64,000 nt of DNA. It comes from Stentor coeruleus. Lineage: Eukaryota > Ciliophora > Heterotrichea > Heterotrichida > Stentoridae. A model generated the notes under the pieces. The model saw only the letters and a list, made by a program, of their open reading frames with translations, searched no databases and was not told where the DNA came from. The stretch lies in NCBI GenBank assembly GCA_001970955.1, contig MPUH01000024.1, positions 1-64,000 on the forward strand, read 5' to 3'. The position numbers and the translations under genes are program-made. The stretch's first letter is position 1, and every line of letters starts with the position of its first letter. Shown piece after piece: positions 41,311-50,496 of the stretch.

Positions 41311-42067
41311 CTCTTTATCTAAACAATTTCCCCTTTTACCTCAATTTCACTCAAAAGTCAATAAATATTAAAAGCACCCCTTCAATATTCCAATTTCTAT
41401 TCCTACAATCATTTCTTTCAATATAATTTCAAGCATTTTTTTTTACTTAACATTATATCATTGTTTCTTTTACTTATAAAATGAAACAACAAAAATATAT
41501 TAAATCACTATAATAATAAAAATTCATCTAACTTAAAAACTAAATCCTTTCAATATATAACTTCCATTCATAAATACGAACTTCTCATATAAAAAATTAT
41601 ACCTTTTCCCCAACACCATAATCCTGATTTTAATGATTTACATATCATCATTTGGCTTTATTTCTTTCTATCTTTGTATCGAAACATAAAAATTTGAATT
41701 TCTGTCGAAAAAGTATTAGCATTATTTATAACAATTTTAATTTTTATCAACCAGCATTCCAAATTACCACTTTAACTATTAAAAAACTCACATTCCAACT
41801 TTGTCTTATACCAAATCATAATTACAATTACGCTTAAAATTTATACTTCAAGCCAAATTTATATTTTTTCCAAACATTTTCATATCTGATTCTAATAATC
41901 CCTTATCAAACCAGAAAGCCTAATTTATAAACAACTACAACAACAAATCTATTTAAGTCTGATATAAAACCTAATATATAACTTTACATATCATCCACCA
42001 TATTAACACAAATTCCTAGTTCAATTTAAATGGATCTAATAACCCTTTGATCTAATTTATAATAGTA
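41311..42067. other. AT-rich intergenic region
   Basis: From the relic to the start of the CAMK-like kinase. The plus strand is C-containing and G-poor, as in other upstream regions here. The 61-residue frame at 41652 has no gene-like character. Confidence 0.55.
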
Positions 42068-43345
42068 ATGGGCTGTGCAGTAATTAATCATCATAAAAAG
42101 AAGCAACACAATTCTAACCCCTTAAGTATCAAACATCTTCAATATAAAAACATCGAAAAAGAATTTCAAATAAAATCCTTTTCTTCTTCTAACGATTATA
42201 TTTCCATCAAACATTTAGGTCGTGGAGCATTTTCTGAAGTAATGCTTTGTAAGCATATTCCCTCCCAAGAACTAAGGGCCTTGAAAATCCTCAGAAAAAA
42301 TTCTCTGATAAATGCCCATTTTTTATCTTATGGGCTATTAAAAGAAGCTGTGTATCTAGAGCGAATAAATCATCCAAACATCTTGAAATTCTACGATTAT
42401 TTCGATGACAATTTGAATTATTATATAGCTTCGGAATATTGTAAAGAAGGTAGTCTTTATCAAAAAATAAGGAAAAACAAAACTATTTCCGAAGACCAAG
42501 CGGCAGAAATTATGTTTCAAATAATGCTTACAATTGAATATATACATGGGCAAAATATAGTCCATAGGGATATAAAGCCTGAAAATATTTTGATAGTGAA
42601 TAACGAAAGTCTTAATATAAAAATAGGAGATTTCGGTAATGCTTCATATATAAAACCCGGAAGTAAACTTATTGGGGGGTTTGGGACACCTTATTACCTA
42701 GCACCAGAAATCCTCAAAGGCCCTTATGATGAAAAAATCGATATTTGGAGCTGTGGGATACTTTTATATGTTCTACTCACTGGAAAACCCCCTTATCCCA
42801 GTCGTGACTCTGTATCTATTAAAGCTTCAATTCTCACAAAACCTTTTCAAGTCAATGATTCAAATCTTAAAACTTCAGGATTACTTAAAGATTTTATCAA
42901 TAAACTACTTGAAATCGACCCTGAAAAAAGAGCATCAGCCGAACAAGCTCTTTATCATCCTTGGTTATCCCAAGTTAGAAATAAATCAGAAAATTTAATG
43001 AATTTTATTAGCACCTCATCTAAAATTGATATATCGCCTGGTACATGTAGTACAATGCATTTTTGTAAATATGATTCTAAAAATCTTTTAGAGGTTGAAA
43101 AGAGTAAAGATAAATTTAAAGATGTGGATTTAAATGTTATGAATATGTTAAAAAAAGCTGGGCTTAAGGAGAAACAAGCTGGAAAAGGGTTGTTGAAACA
43201 AGTAGCTGATGGGAATTTTTCAAAGAAAGCTGTGGAATATAGAATGAAGTTTGAAGGTTCTGAGTATAAAGAGAAAAGTACATTTTCTAATGGTAATTTG
43301 CCTGATTTTGTGATAAAATCAAGGACATTATCGATGTTTAGCTAG
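42068..43345 (+). CDS. CAMK/CDPK-like protein kinase with lipidation motif, no EF-hands
   Basis: 425 residues. MGCAV at the start fits N-myristoylation of Gly2 with palmitoylation of Cys3, which would place it at a membrane. Kinase domain at about residues 45-300: Gly loop LGRGAFSEV, lysine in LRALKILRK, glutamate in LLKEAVYLERINHPNI, catalytic loop HRDIKPEN, DFGNAS, and GFGTPYYLAPEILKGPYDEK with DIWSCGILLYVLLTGKPPYP. These are typical CAMK/CDPK features. Unlike most ciliate CDPKs, the 120-residue C-terminus has no EF-hand (no DxDxDG loop), only a basic helical stretch, so calcium control would have to be indirect. The stop lies only 37 bp from the stop of the adenylosuccinate lyase gene. Confidence 0.88.
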   Translation: MGCAVINHHKKKQHNSNPLSIKHLQYKNIEKEFQIKSFSSSNDYISIKHLGRGAFSEVMLCKHIPSQELRALKILRKNSLINAHFLSYGLLKEAVYLERINHPNILKFYDYFDDNLNYYIASEYCKEGSLYQKIRKNKTISEDQAAEIMFQIMLTIEYIHGQNIVHRDIKPENILIVNNESLNIKIGDFGNASYIKPGSKLIGGFGTPYYLAPEILKGPYDEKIDIWSCGILLYVLLTGKPPYPSRDSVSIKASILTKPFQVNDSNLKTSGLLKDFINKLLEIDPEKRASAEQALYHPWLSQVRNKSENLMNFISTSSKIDISPGTCSTMHFCKYDSKNLLEVEKSKDKFKDVDLNVMNMLKKAGLKEKQAGKGLLKQVADGNFSKKAVEYRMKFEGSEYKEKSTFSNGNLPDFVIKSRTLSMFS

Positions 43346-43382
43346 TTTATAACTTTGTTGTTTGTTTAAACTAATTTACCTA

Positions 43383-44780
43383 TTAATGATTTTTAAGCCC
43401 TTTAGCTAATTCTCCAGCAAGACCAATGTAGTTTGAAGGTTTAAGAGAAAGAAGCTCACTGATTACTATTTTATCTAGTTTAGCTTCAGAAGCAATTGCA
43501 TTTATCATGGTTTTATATTGTTCTTCATTAAGATTCCCTTTCCCTCTTGTATGGGCTTTAAGTAACTCATATGGCTGATCACAATGATGTTTTCTAAGAA
43601 TCATTTGAACAGGTTCAGCAAGTATTTCCCAATGTTCATTAAGTTCATTAGACAATAATTCTTGATTTACTGTTAGTTTATCAAGACCTTTAAGCAAAGA
43701 TTTATACGATAACAAACTATGCCCCAAAGCCACTCCAACATTCCTCAAAGCTGTAGAGTCACTTAAATCCCTTTGAAACCTAGAAATCGGTAGTTTATGT
43801 TGTAAATGCTGTAAAAGCGCATTGGCAACACCCAAATTTCCTTCAGCATTTTCAAAATCAATCGGATTCACCTTATGCGGCATTGTCGAGGACCCAACTT
43901 CACTATCTTTAATCAAAGGTTTAAAGTACCCTAAAGATATATATCCCCACATATCCCTAGAAAAATCCAATAATATAGTATTTAGTAAAGATACTAAGCC
44001 ACAAAGTTCAGAAACAAGGTCATGAGGTTCAATCTGTGTAGTATATGGATTATAAGATAACCCAAGTGATTCTATAAAGCTTTTTGATATTTGCATCCAA
44101 TCTAATCCAGGATAAGTGACAATATGTACATTAAAATTCCCAACAGCTCCATTACATTTTCCAGTCAAATTAATGTTTTCAAGGCTTTTTATCTGTCTTT
44201 TTACACGATATGCGAAATTTGCCATTTCTTTCCCTACTGTTGTTGGAGATGCAGGTTGACCATGTGTTCTTGAAAGCATAGGTACTAAAGCATATTTACA
44301 TGATAAGTTTTCTAATTTGACATAAAGGGTGTTTAAAGTTGGAAGAAGGATATCTTTAACACTTTGTTGGAACATTAAAGAATAAGCAAGATTGTTAATG
44401 TCTTCTGAGGTACAAAGTATATGGAAATATTCACTATGTTGTTTAAGATGACTATGTGATTTGATGTAATATTCAACAGCTTTAAGATCGTGATTTGTCA
44501 CTTTTTCTTTATCTTTAACCCATTCAGCTGCAGAAATTGTGAAGTTTTTCCATAGATTTTCAAGTTTGGAAATATCGTCGGGGGTGAGAAAAATTTCTTT
44601 GCCTTGACTGTCTCGAATTATTCCGGATTTGGCTAAATGTAAGAACCATGAAACTTCGACTCTGATACGGTTTTTGATTAGTCCTGCTTCACTTAGTATT
44701 TCATTTAGTCCTGAAAGTTGAGATTTGTATCTTCCATCAAGTGGGCTTATACTCAAAAGAGAAGAAAACCTTCTAAGCAT
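43383..44780 (-). CDS. purB/ADSL: Adenylosuccinate lyase, bacterial PurB type
   Basis: 465 residues; E. coli PurB is 456. The enzyme cleaves SAICAR to AICAR and adenylosuccinate to AMP, both releasing fumarate. The start LLSISPLDGRYKSQL matches the PurB opening SPVDGRY. TSEDINNLAY, SRTHGQPASPTTVGKEMANF and the fumarase/lyase signature GSSTMPHKVNPIDFENAEGN (about residues 293-312) are all present, so the enzyme should be active. The long signature is of the gammaproteobacterial PurB subtype rather than the human ADSL subtype. Residues 1-8 (MLRRFSSL) extend the bacterial start and could be a weak mitochondrial signal, but that is uncertain. AMP synthesis from salvaged IMP requires this enzyme even in purine auxotrophs. 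Confidence 0.95.
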   Translation of the reverse strand: MLRRFSSLLSISPLDGRYKSQLSGLNEILSEAGLIKNRIRVEVSWFLHLAKSGIIRDSQGKEIFLTPDDISKLENLWKNFTISAAEWVKDKEKVTNHDLKAVEYYIKSHSHLKQHSEYFHILCTSEDINNLAYSLMFQQSVKDILLPTLNTLYVKLENLSCKYALVPMLSRTHGQPASPTTVGKEMANFAYRVKRQIKSLENINLTGKCNGAVGNFNVHIVTYPGLDWMQISKSFIESLGLSYNPYTTQIEPHDLVSELCGLVSLLNTILLDFSRDMWGYISLGYFKPLIKDSEVGSSTMPHKVNPIDFENAEGNLGVANALLQHLQHKLPISRFQRDLSDSTALRNVGVALGHSLLSYKSLLKGLDKLTVNQELLSNELNEHWEILAEPVQMILRKHHCDQPYELLKAHTRGKGNLNEEQYKTMINAIASEAKLDKIVISELLSLKPSNYIGLAGELAKGLKNH

Positions 44781-45353
44781 AATAAAATATGGTCTAATAA
44801 AAACAATCTATACTTGAATTGAATTCTTATATTTTATATAATGAAAAGAATATTTTTTGACTCACTTTTACAAAAAGATTTTGCTAGACAGTTTAGATGA
44901 TAAAATTTTTATTATTAATTGATTTTACAATATGGCTACGCTAAAATAAGTTAAAGTTTGATGAACATTATTATTGATAATTAGAGTTTTATCAATGTTT
45001 GTGAATCTGGGATTATGATGATAATTTATTTTGTTGGCTATTATGGATAGATAAGATTTTCTATGATATTTGTCTTATAAAGATTAATTTATTTATTTCT
45101 TGAACTTTTTTAAGAGGGAAGTCTGTTTGTTTGTGAAACGCATTGATATAAAGCATGTAAAAGAAAATTTTACCCTTTAAATTACCACAAAAATTTTAAT
45201 CCTAATTCGTTCAACCAAAAACCACAGATTTTTAAAACTTTATTCTCCTCTCAAAATTGGCAAACCAAGCATTTAAACCATAATCCATAGATACCTTTAC
45301 AAAATCTCAAGCTGTAATAGTCATACTTATCAAAATTTCAGATATAAATATAC
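44781..45353. promoter_or_regulatory. Divergent intergenic region
   Basis: 573 bp between the divergent starts of adenylosuccinate lyase and the RING gene. The half nearest the RING gene (about 45165-45353) is C- and A-rich on the plus strand, while the half nearest the lyase start is T- and G-rich, as in the other divergent promoters here. No specific site was recognised. Confidence 0.45.
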
Positions 45354-46208
45354 ATGGCCAACTTTTTTTTCCCAAATACAGGGTGCTTTGAAGTGGAAAT
45401 CAGATTCCCAACATACTATTTTAAATTCGAGTCATTCCAAGGTATCTACCAACAAAATCCAATCACTCAGTTGTTTTTTCAAAGGTTTATGCACATAAAT
45501 GACTACCCTCCTTTGCGCTACTACAGTTTCTCTGACAAATATTGTGCACAACTCGAAATTCCAGACCTGTCTACACAAAACGAGCTCCAAAAAATCTTTT
45601 TCTGCAACCTCTCTAATAGTAACTCAACCTCTGACTACATTGTCGCAGAAGCTGTAGACGAAAATGCAGAGTTCATATACTTAATTATTGACCAAAACAG
45701 AATCCAAACTGTTAATAGAATGTTTCTACAAGGCACACTAGAAATATATAAATTTGCATATCAAGAACTCTGGAGTCTAACCCCTAATGCTTGTACATAC
45801 ATTAGAAATCTCCAGATGGTAAATTCTTTTCTAGAAAAACAATTAACCGAATATTCTACATATATTGAATGTTATAAGCAAAGTGTTACTAGTATGCATA
45901 CACAAGCCCTTAGCAAAGATGTTCAACTTGCTAAACTTCTTGAAGAAGCTCAGAAGAAAAACGCTCCTAAGAAGCCAGTTCGTAAAGTCAATATAAAAGT
46001 CGAAGTTCCTCCAATGGACTGTTTGCTTTGTTGTAGTAATCCAAAAAATATAGTTTTTTTACCTTGTGGGCATGTTGTGGCCTGCAAATCTTGTGCTACA
46101 GAAAAATTAGACATCCTCTTGGGCAAAGTTATCAATCAAAGACGAACACCTAGGAATTGTCCTTTGTGTATTCAAGCCATTAAAGAAGCTAGAGAAGTGT
46201 TTATTTAA
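45354..46208 (+). CDS. RING-finger protein, likely E3 ubiquitin ligase
   Basis: 284 residues. The last 60 hold a C3HC4 RING: CLLCCSNPKNIVFLPCGHVV, then ACKSCA, a 20-residue loop, and CPLC. This short C-terminal RING is the type found in IAP, Neuralized and MGRN1-like ligases, which pass ubiquitin from an E2 directly to substrate. The N-terminal 180 residues are of mixed, aromatic-rich sequence with no named domain. A short coil with a Lys/Pro linker (QKKNAPKKPVRKVNIKVEV) precedes the RING. The substrate is unknown. The stop is 31 bp from the stop of the MFE-2-like gene. Confidence 0.85.
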   Translation: MANFFFPNTGCFEVEIRFPTYYFKFESFQGIYQQNPITQLFFQRFMHINDYPPLRYYSFSDKYCAQLEIPDLSTQNELQKIFFCNLSNSNSTSDYIVAEAVDENAEFIYLIIDQNRIQTVNRMFLQGTLEIYKFAYQELWSLTPNACTYIRNLQMVNSFLEKQLTEYSTYIECYKQSVTSMHTQALSKDVQLAKLLEEAQKKNAPKKPVRKVNIKVEVPPMDCLLCCSNPKNIVFLPCGHVVACKSCATEKLDILLGKVINQRRTPRNCPLCIQAIKEAREVFI

Positions 46209-46239
46209 ATTTAAGCAGGACAATTCTAAATCATCTTAA

Positions 46240-47169
46240 TTATATCTTAGGTTTTGGGAAATTAGCTTCTTCCATCAAAGTCAGAACTTTCTGAAAAGTT
46301 TCATTGCCATTTCTTGGGTAATCACAATGTTCAAAGCTATTAATTTCAGCCCAATGTTTTTCTATATCTTCAGCAGTGAAATTCTTACTGAAAAAAGCAC
46401 CTTTACCCCTTTGCCAGCGGAGTTTTGTAACCCATCCTCCAGAGCTTTCAAATAATCCCCCATTATCAGCACAGCTTTCATGAGCTAAGCAGATCACAAG
46501 TGGGACAATTTTTTCAGCTGAGAGCATTTCTAAGATATCTTTAGTAAAAATACCTGATGTCATTCTAGATGCACCAATTGGGGCGATTGTATTAATTTTA
46601 ATATTATATTTTTCACTTTCTTTTGCTAGAGATTGGGTAAAACCATGTATACCCATTTTAGCACTTGAATAATTAACTTGACCAAAATTACCATATAATC
46701 CAGCACCGCTTGAAGTGTTTATTATTCTTCCATATCTTTGGTTTTTCATATGGTTCCATGCTGATTTTGTTACTGAAAATGTAGTTTTTAAGTGAAATCG
46801 TTGGATTGTGTCCCAGTCTTTTTCTGTGATTTTTACCATACTGTTATCTCGGAGAACTCCAGCGTTGTTTATGACTATATCAACTCTTCCGAAATGGTCT
46901 AGTGCTGCTTTTATTATTTTATTGCCGAATTCTGCTGAGTCGTAGCTGGGGAATGCAATTCCCCCAGATTGTTTTATTTCAGCAACTGTTGCATCTGCAG
47001 GTCCATGAGAAGACCCTTCGCCTGATAGGGAACACCCGAGATCGTTTACTACAACTTTGGCACCTCGTTTTGCGAATTCTAAAGCATAGGCTTTTCCAAG
47101 ACCTGACCCGGCACCAGTAATAACTACTACTCTGTTGTCAAATCTAAGCCTTCGTACCATTATTATCAA
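46240..47169 (-). CDS. Short-chain dehydrogenase of the peroxisomal MFE-2 (HSD17B4) type, stand-alone
   Basis: 309 residues. It matches the (3R)-hydroxyacyl-CoA dehydrogenase domain of multifunctional enzyme 2: nucleotide-binding TGAGSGLG at 18-25, NNAG at 101-104, catalytic Ser at 153/154, Tyr167 and Lys171 in NFGQVNYSSAKMG, and the MFE-2-specific tail CHESC-like LAHESCADNGGLFESSGGW with KLRWQRGKGA. It oxidises 3R-hydroxyacyl-CoA to 3-ketoacyl-CoA in peroxisomal beta-oxidation. The hydratase-2 and SCP-2 domains of animal HSD17B4 are absent. The C-terminus FPKPKI is not a standard PTS1, so peroxisomal import is unproven. The start may be Met1 or Met4 (MVRRLRF). Confidence 0.92.
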   Translation of the reverse strand: MIIMVRRLRFDNRVVVITGAGSGLGKAYALEFAKRGAKVVVNDLGCSLSGEGSSHGPADATVAEIKQSGGIAFPSYDSAEFGNKIIKAALDHFGRVDIVINNAGVLRDNSMVKITEKDWDTIQRFHLKTTFSVTKSAWNHMKNQRYGRIINTSSGAGLYGNFGQVNYSSAKMGIHGFTQSLAKESEKYNIKINTIAPIGASRMTSGIFTKDILEMLSAEKIVPLVICLAHESCADNGGLFESSGGWVTKLRWQRGKGAFFSKNFTAEDIEKHWAEINSFEHCDYPRNGNETFQKVLTLMEEANFPKPKI

Positions 47170-48298
47170 TTTGACAATAATACAGTACGATTTTCAAACA
47201 ATAACAACTAATTCCCTAAATCATTAGATCAGTGCATCAGTTTAGTATCTATACTAATCTTCCAATAGACTATATTCTCATAATTAATCACAAATTTTAA
47301 TATTTACTTGTAGTATGTGCTTTACTCATAATAAATATCCCACTTTATCTTCTTTACCTTTTCTCCAAGTCAATTAATAATCTAACCCATTATTTAACCT
47401 TATTTTCGCTTTCCTATAATTAAATTCTTCTATAAATTCTCTAATATTTTCATCTCTTCTTGGTTTTATAATACCAAAAATCATCTTAAATCCAAGTATT
47501 TATCTTTCATACATTTAAAAAAATTGTATTTACATTTTCCTATAAAATCATCTGTTTGGCATGACAAATTCTCCTAACCCATTTATTTTGTCACTTTTCG
47601 ACTCATTTTTATATAAGATTTATAATGATTTATTATTTTATGCCTTCACCAAGGAGCTTTATACTCTTATCGAACTGTGAGGATCCCTAAATTTTCAATG
47701 AAATTCATTACCTTCCTTCGATCAAGTTGTCTAAGCGTCATGTGTTGCAGTAATTTTACATATCGTCTTTGAGAATTAGACAATTTTTAGTCAAAGATAC
47801 ATAGTTTTGCTTACAAGCACAAAAAAATATATTGCGTTTTTAATTATGTTGATTATAATAAGTATAGAGGATATGATTTTTTTTATTACTTATGGTCAAT
47901 ATCTTAGAATTAGAGAATTTATGATATCTACTAAGTTAATATCAGGCATAGAGATAATTGCACACATGAGAAACAATAACAAAATTTGATATAACATAAA
48001 TATATTAATAACCCAAAATATTACTCTATTCCAACACCCATAAAAAACTTATTTTCTCAACCAATCAAGTAAAAAAAATTATAACTTAAACAAGGACAAA
48101 TAATTAGCCTATCTCCATTGTTTTTCCATTCAATTTCACCTTTTTATATATTCCATTATACAAGTTCAACTATCCTTCACATCCCATAAATTTCTCCATT
48201 TTTTAACCAAAAAACCTAATTCTCCTTCTTCTAAACACAAAACCTACAAACCAATTATATAAATTGCACATCTAAATATTAGATTAAATAAATAAATT
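47170..48298. other. Intergenic region with a GC-richer island
   Basis: About 1.1 kb with no convincing gene. Most of it is AT-rich, but 47575-47830 is noticeably richer in G and C and has mixed composition. It contains a hairpin with 7-bp arms tctttga/tcaaaga near 47765-47800 that encloses an aattttta run. I could not fold it into a tRNA or match it to U1, U2, U4, U5, U6, SRP or U3 RNA by eye. The 60-residue frame at 47807 looks spurious. The right end is C-rich on the plus strand. Confidence 0.4.
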
Positions 48299-49015
48299 TC
48301 AAGGATTATTTTTCTTGCGTTTTAAAGCTTTTTTCCAAGTTTTAAGAATTTTTTCAGTTTTTGTAAAAAGATTTTTCATATCCGCATTCAAAGTTGAGAA
48401 TTTGGACTCAGATTTCTCAAGCACAGGTGATGTTCTAGTTTCAGTACCCCGATGTGCAGCAGTCAAAGGTCTAGACCCAAGTGTATCAAAATTATTGAAT
48501 TCACTGTCTAAACTAAGCCTTGGATTAATCTTTAGCCCACTTTTTTTTATCCTTTTACTACTTCTTCGATTTTTTTTCACTTCATCGTTATCTAATACAT
48601 GCATCCCAATTCTCAATTTTTCTATTGATGATCTTAAGCTTTCTATTGTTAAATCTTTTTCTTTGACATTATTTCTTAGTTTGTGGTATTTTTTCATTAG
48701 GGACGAGTAATCACTTATTTGATTGTGAAGTGAAAGATTGTCGTCTTGGAGTTTTTTAATTTCATGATTTTTTTCTGTTATGATTTTCAGATAGTCTGTG
48801 CTTTGTGTTCGTCGGAAACTCTTTTTGAATATGTTGGAGTTTGTTCTACGTGTTGATATAGGGTTTATTGAATTTAGATGCGGGTCATAATCTGGTTTTT
48901 CTATCTGTTTTGTTAGCAGAAGGAGGGTTTCAGCTGCTGTTGAACTTAGGGGGCTTTTTATGGCTCTTCTTTTTATGTTTTTATCGACACGTGGCTCGAT
49001 TTTTGAACTTGACAT
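48299..49015 (-). CDS. Unidentified basic protein with short coiled coil, 238 aa
   Basis: Starts MSSSKIEPRVDKNIKRRAIK. Residues 1-80 are basic and Ser/Thr-rich with SFRRTQSTDYLKII. A coiled coil spans about residues 75-145 (KNHEIKKLQDDNLSLHNQIS, KEKDLTIESLRSSIEKL). The remainder is Ser/Arg-rich and ends in a strongly basic tail (KILKTWKKALKRKKNNP). No family is recognised. The frame is intact and its start lies 416 bp from the divergent PCNA start. Confidence 0.65.
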   Translation of the reverse strand: MSSSKIEPRVDKNIKRRAIKSPLSSTAAETLLLLTKQIEKPDYDPHLNSINPISTRRTNSNIFKKSFRRTQSTDYLKIITEKNHEIKKLQDDNLSLHNQISDYSSLMKKYHKLRNNVKEKDLTIESLRSSIEKLRIGMHVLDNDEVKKNRRSSKRIKKSGLKINPRLSLDSEFNNFDTLGSRPLTAAHRGTETRTSPVLEKSESKFSTLNADMKNLFTKTEKILKTWKKALKRKKNNP

Positions 49016-49431
49016 TTACTATTTATTCTAAAACAGGTTTTAATTATACTTTGCATTTGCGTTAATTATGTATAAGATACTTATGATAAATAGAAAATAA
49101 AATTGGTTTTTAAGTATTTTTATAGATAAGGTGGCATAAATTTGCATTTTATAGAAATTTAATTAAAATATTTTGTAGTTTTAAACGTATTTTGTATTAG
49201 TTTTTATATTTTATCTTTAAATAATTTTAATATATACATTTATATCAGCATTATCATTCTATAAGCATTTATATTATCTGTTTCTAATAAAATAATACAG
49301 TTATAGTTTGAATATAAGTAATGTTTATAAATTGAAAAATTTGAATCTTTAAATCTTGTGAATATAACAGAAATTCCATATTTATCTTAAAGTCCATGAT
49401 ATTATTAAAACTATTGAAATCTGATATAAAA
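49016..49431. promoter_or_regulatory. Divergent intergenic region before PCNA
   Basis: 416 bp separating a minus-strand gene start from PCNA. It is AT-rich. An in-frame ATG at 49396, 36 bases before the PCNA start, would add 12 residues but is unlikely to be the true start. No motif is claimed. Confidence 0.45.
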
Positions 49432-50196
49432 ATGTTCCAAGCTAGTATATCTAAGTCACTTACTTTTAAAAAAATAATTGAAGCTATCCGAGAATTAGTT
49501 GTAGATGTAAACTTTGAAGTAAATCAGAATGGACTTGCACTACAAGCTATGGACGCATCACATGTTGCGCTTGTATCTTTCTTACTTAGGGCAGAAGAAT
49601 TTGAAGAGTTCGAGTGTCATCAACCTCAAATTTTTGGTATAAATATCGGAAACCTTGCTAAAATATTAAAATGTGCTGAAAATGATGATAGGATTACCTT
49701 AAGAGCTGAGTCCGGCTCATCAAAATTAACTTTCATTTTTGAGGGAAAACAAGATGAAAAGATATCTCAGTTTAATTTGAATCTTATGAGCTTAGATACT
49801 GAACAACTTGGTATACCGGATCATGATTATACTGCTATAGTACATTTGAAAAGTGATGAATTTTCTCGTATATGTCGTGAATTATCTCAGATTTCAGATA
49901 CACTGAGTGTTGATGTTGATAAAAATAAAATTACTTTTCGTGTTGGAGGTGATCTTGGTGATGGAGAAATAACTTTGAAACATAGAGAAACAGGTAGAAA
50001 TCCTACAGTAATAGAAGCTCATGAACCAGTAATCTGTAGCTACGCAATGCGTTATCTCAACCTTTTCAACAAATCCTCTGCGTTATCTGATGAAATAACT
50101 CTAAGCATATCAGAAAATCTTCCTTTAATTGTGCACTTTCAATTCGAACTAGGATATATCAAATATTATTTAGCACCTAAAGTCGATGATGATTAA
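49432..50196 (+). CDS. PCNA: Proliferating cell nuclear antigen (DNA sliding clamp)
   Basis: 254 residues from MFQASISKSLTFKKIIEAIR, close to the usual 258-261. PCNA is a homotrimeric ring that tethers replicative polymerases and repair enzymes to DNA in the nucleus. Diagnostic segments are NGLALQAMDASHVALVSFLL, KILKCAENDDRITLRAE, the interdomain loop LMSLDTEQLGIPDHDY, EFSRICRELSQISDTLSV, and the C-terminal HFQFELGYIKYYLAPKVDDD. An upstream in-frame ATG at 49396 would add MILLKLLKSDIK; the internal Met is chosen because PCNA proteins almost always begin MFxA. There is no intron. It lies close to other cell-cycle-linked genes such as histone H2B, but co-regulation is not shown. Confidence 0.96.
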   Translation: MFQASISKSLTFKKIIEAIRELVVDVNFEVNQNGLALQAMDASHVALVSFLLRAEEFEEFECHQPQIFGINIGNLAKILKCAENDDRITLRAESGSSKLTFIFEGKQDEKISQFNLNLMSLDTEQLGIPDHDYTAIVHLKSDEFSRICRELSQISDTLSVDVDKNKITFRVGGDLGDGEITLKHRETGRNPTVIEAHEPVICSYAMRYLNLFNKSSALSDEITLSISENLPLIVHFQFELGYIKYYLAPKVDDD

Positions 50197-50496
50197 TTAC
50201 CCCAACTCCTTTTATATAATTTCTTACATTTAATAATTCTTCTATTTTTAAGTACTACTTTAAAGTGTTAAAATATTTCATAATTTCATGGTTTTAAGCA
50301 AATTCATAACTNCATCAGCATCATTCAAAAATCCTTACAAATCTAATTATAATAATTGCATATAAATTCTATCATATTACATATATTTCCACACAATATT
50401 CTTCATCTACACAAATAAACCTAAAATCTTTATCTATACCATATTCTTAAACCCAAAAAAAAATACCAAATTTTTTTTTATTAATTTATACACTTC
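50197..50496. other. Convergent intergenic region with a lone N
   Basis: 300 bp between the stops of PCNA and GSK3. A single N at 50312 has no flanking duplication that I can see, unlike the other Ns. The plus strand is C-containing and G-poor. Confidence 0.55.

Noticed and set aside
47640-47720. Possible tRNA on the minus strand (contains agttcgata)
   Set aside because: No 5-bp T-stem, anticodon arm or acceptor stem could be formed around it.
47807-47989. 60-residue frame
   Set aside because: Low-complexity Ile/Met-rich translation of AT-rich DNA with no supporting feature.
49396-49431. 12-residue N-terminal extension of PCNA
   Set aside because: PCNA proteins almost always begin MFxA, which matches the internal Met at 49432.
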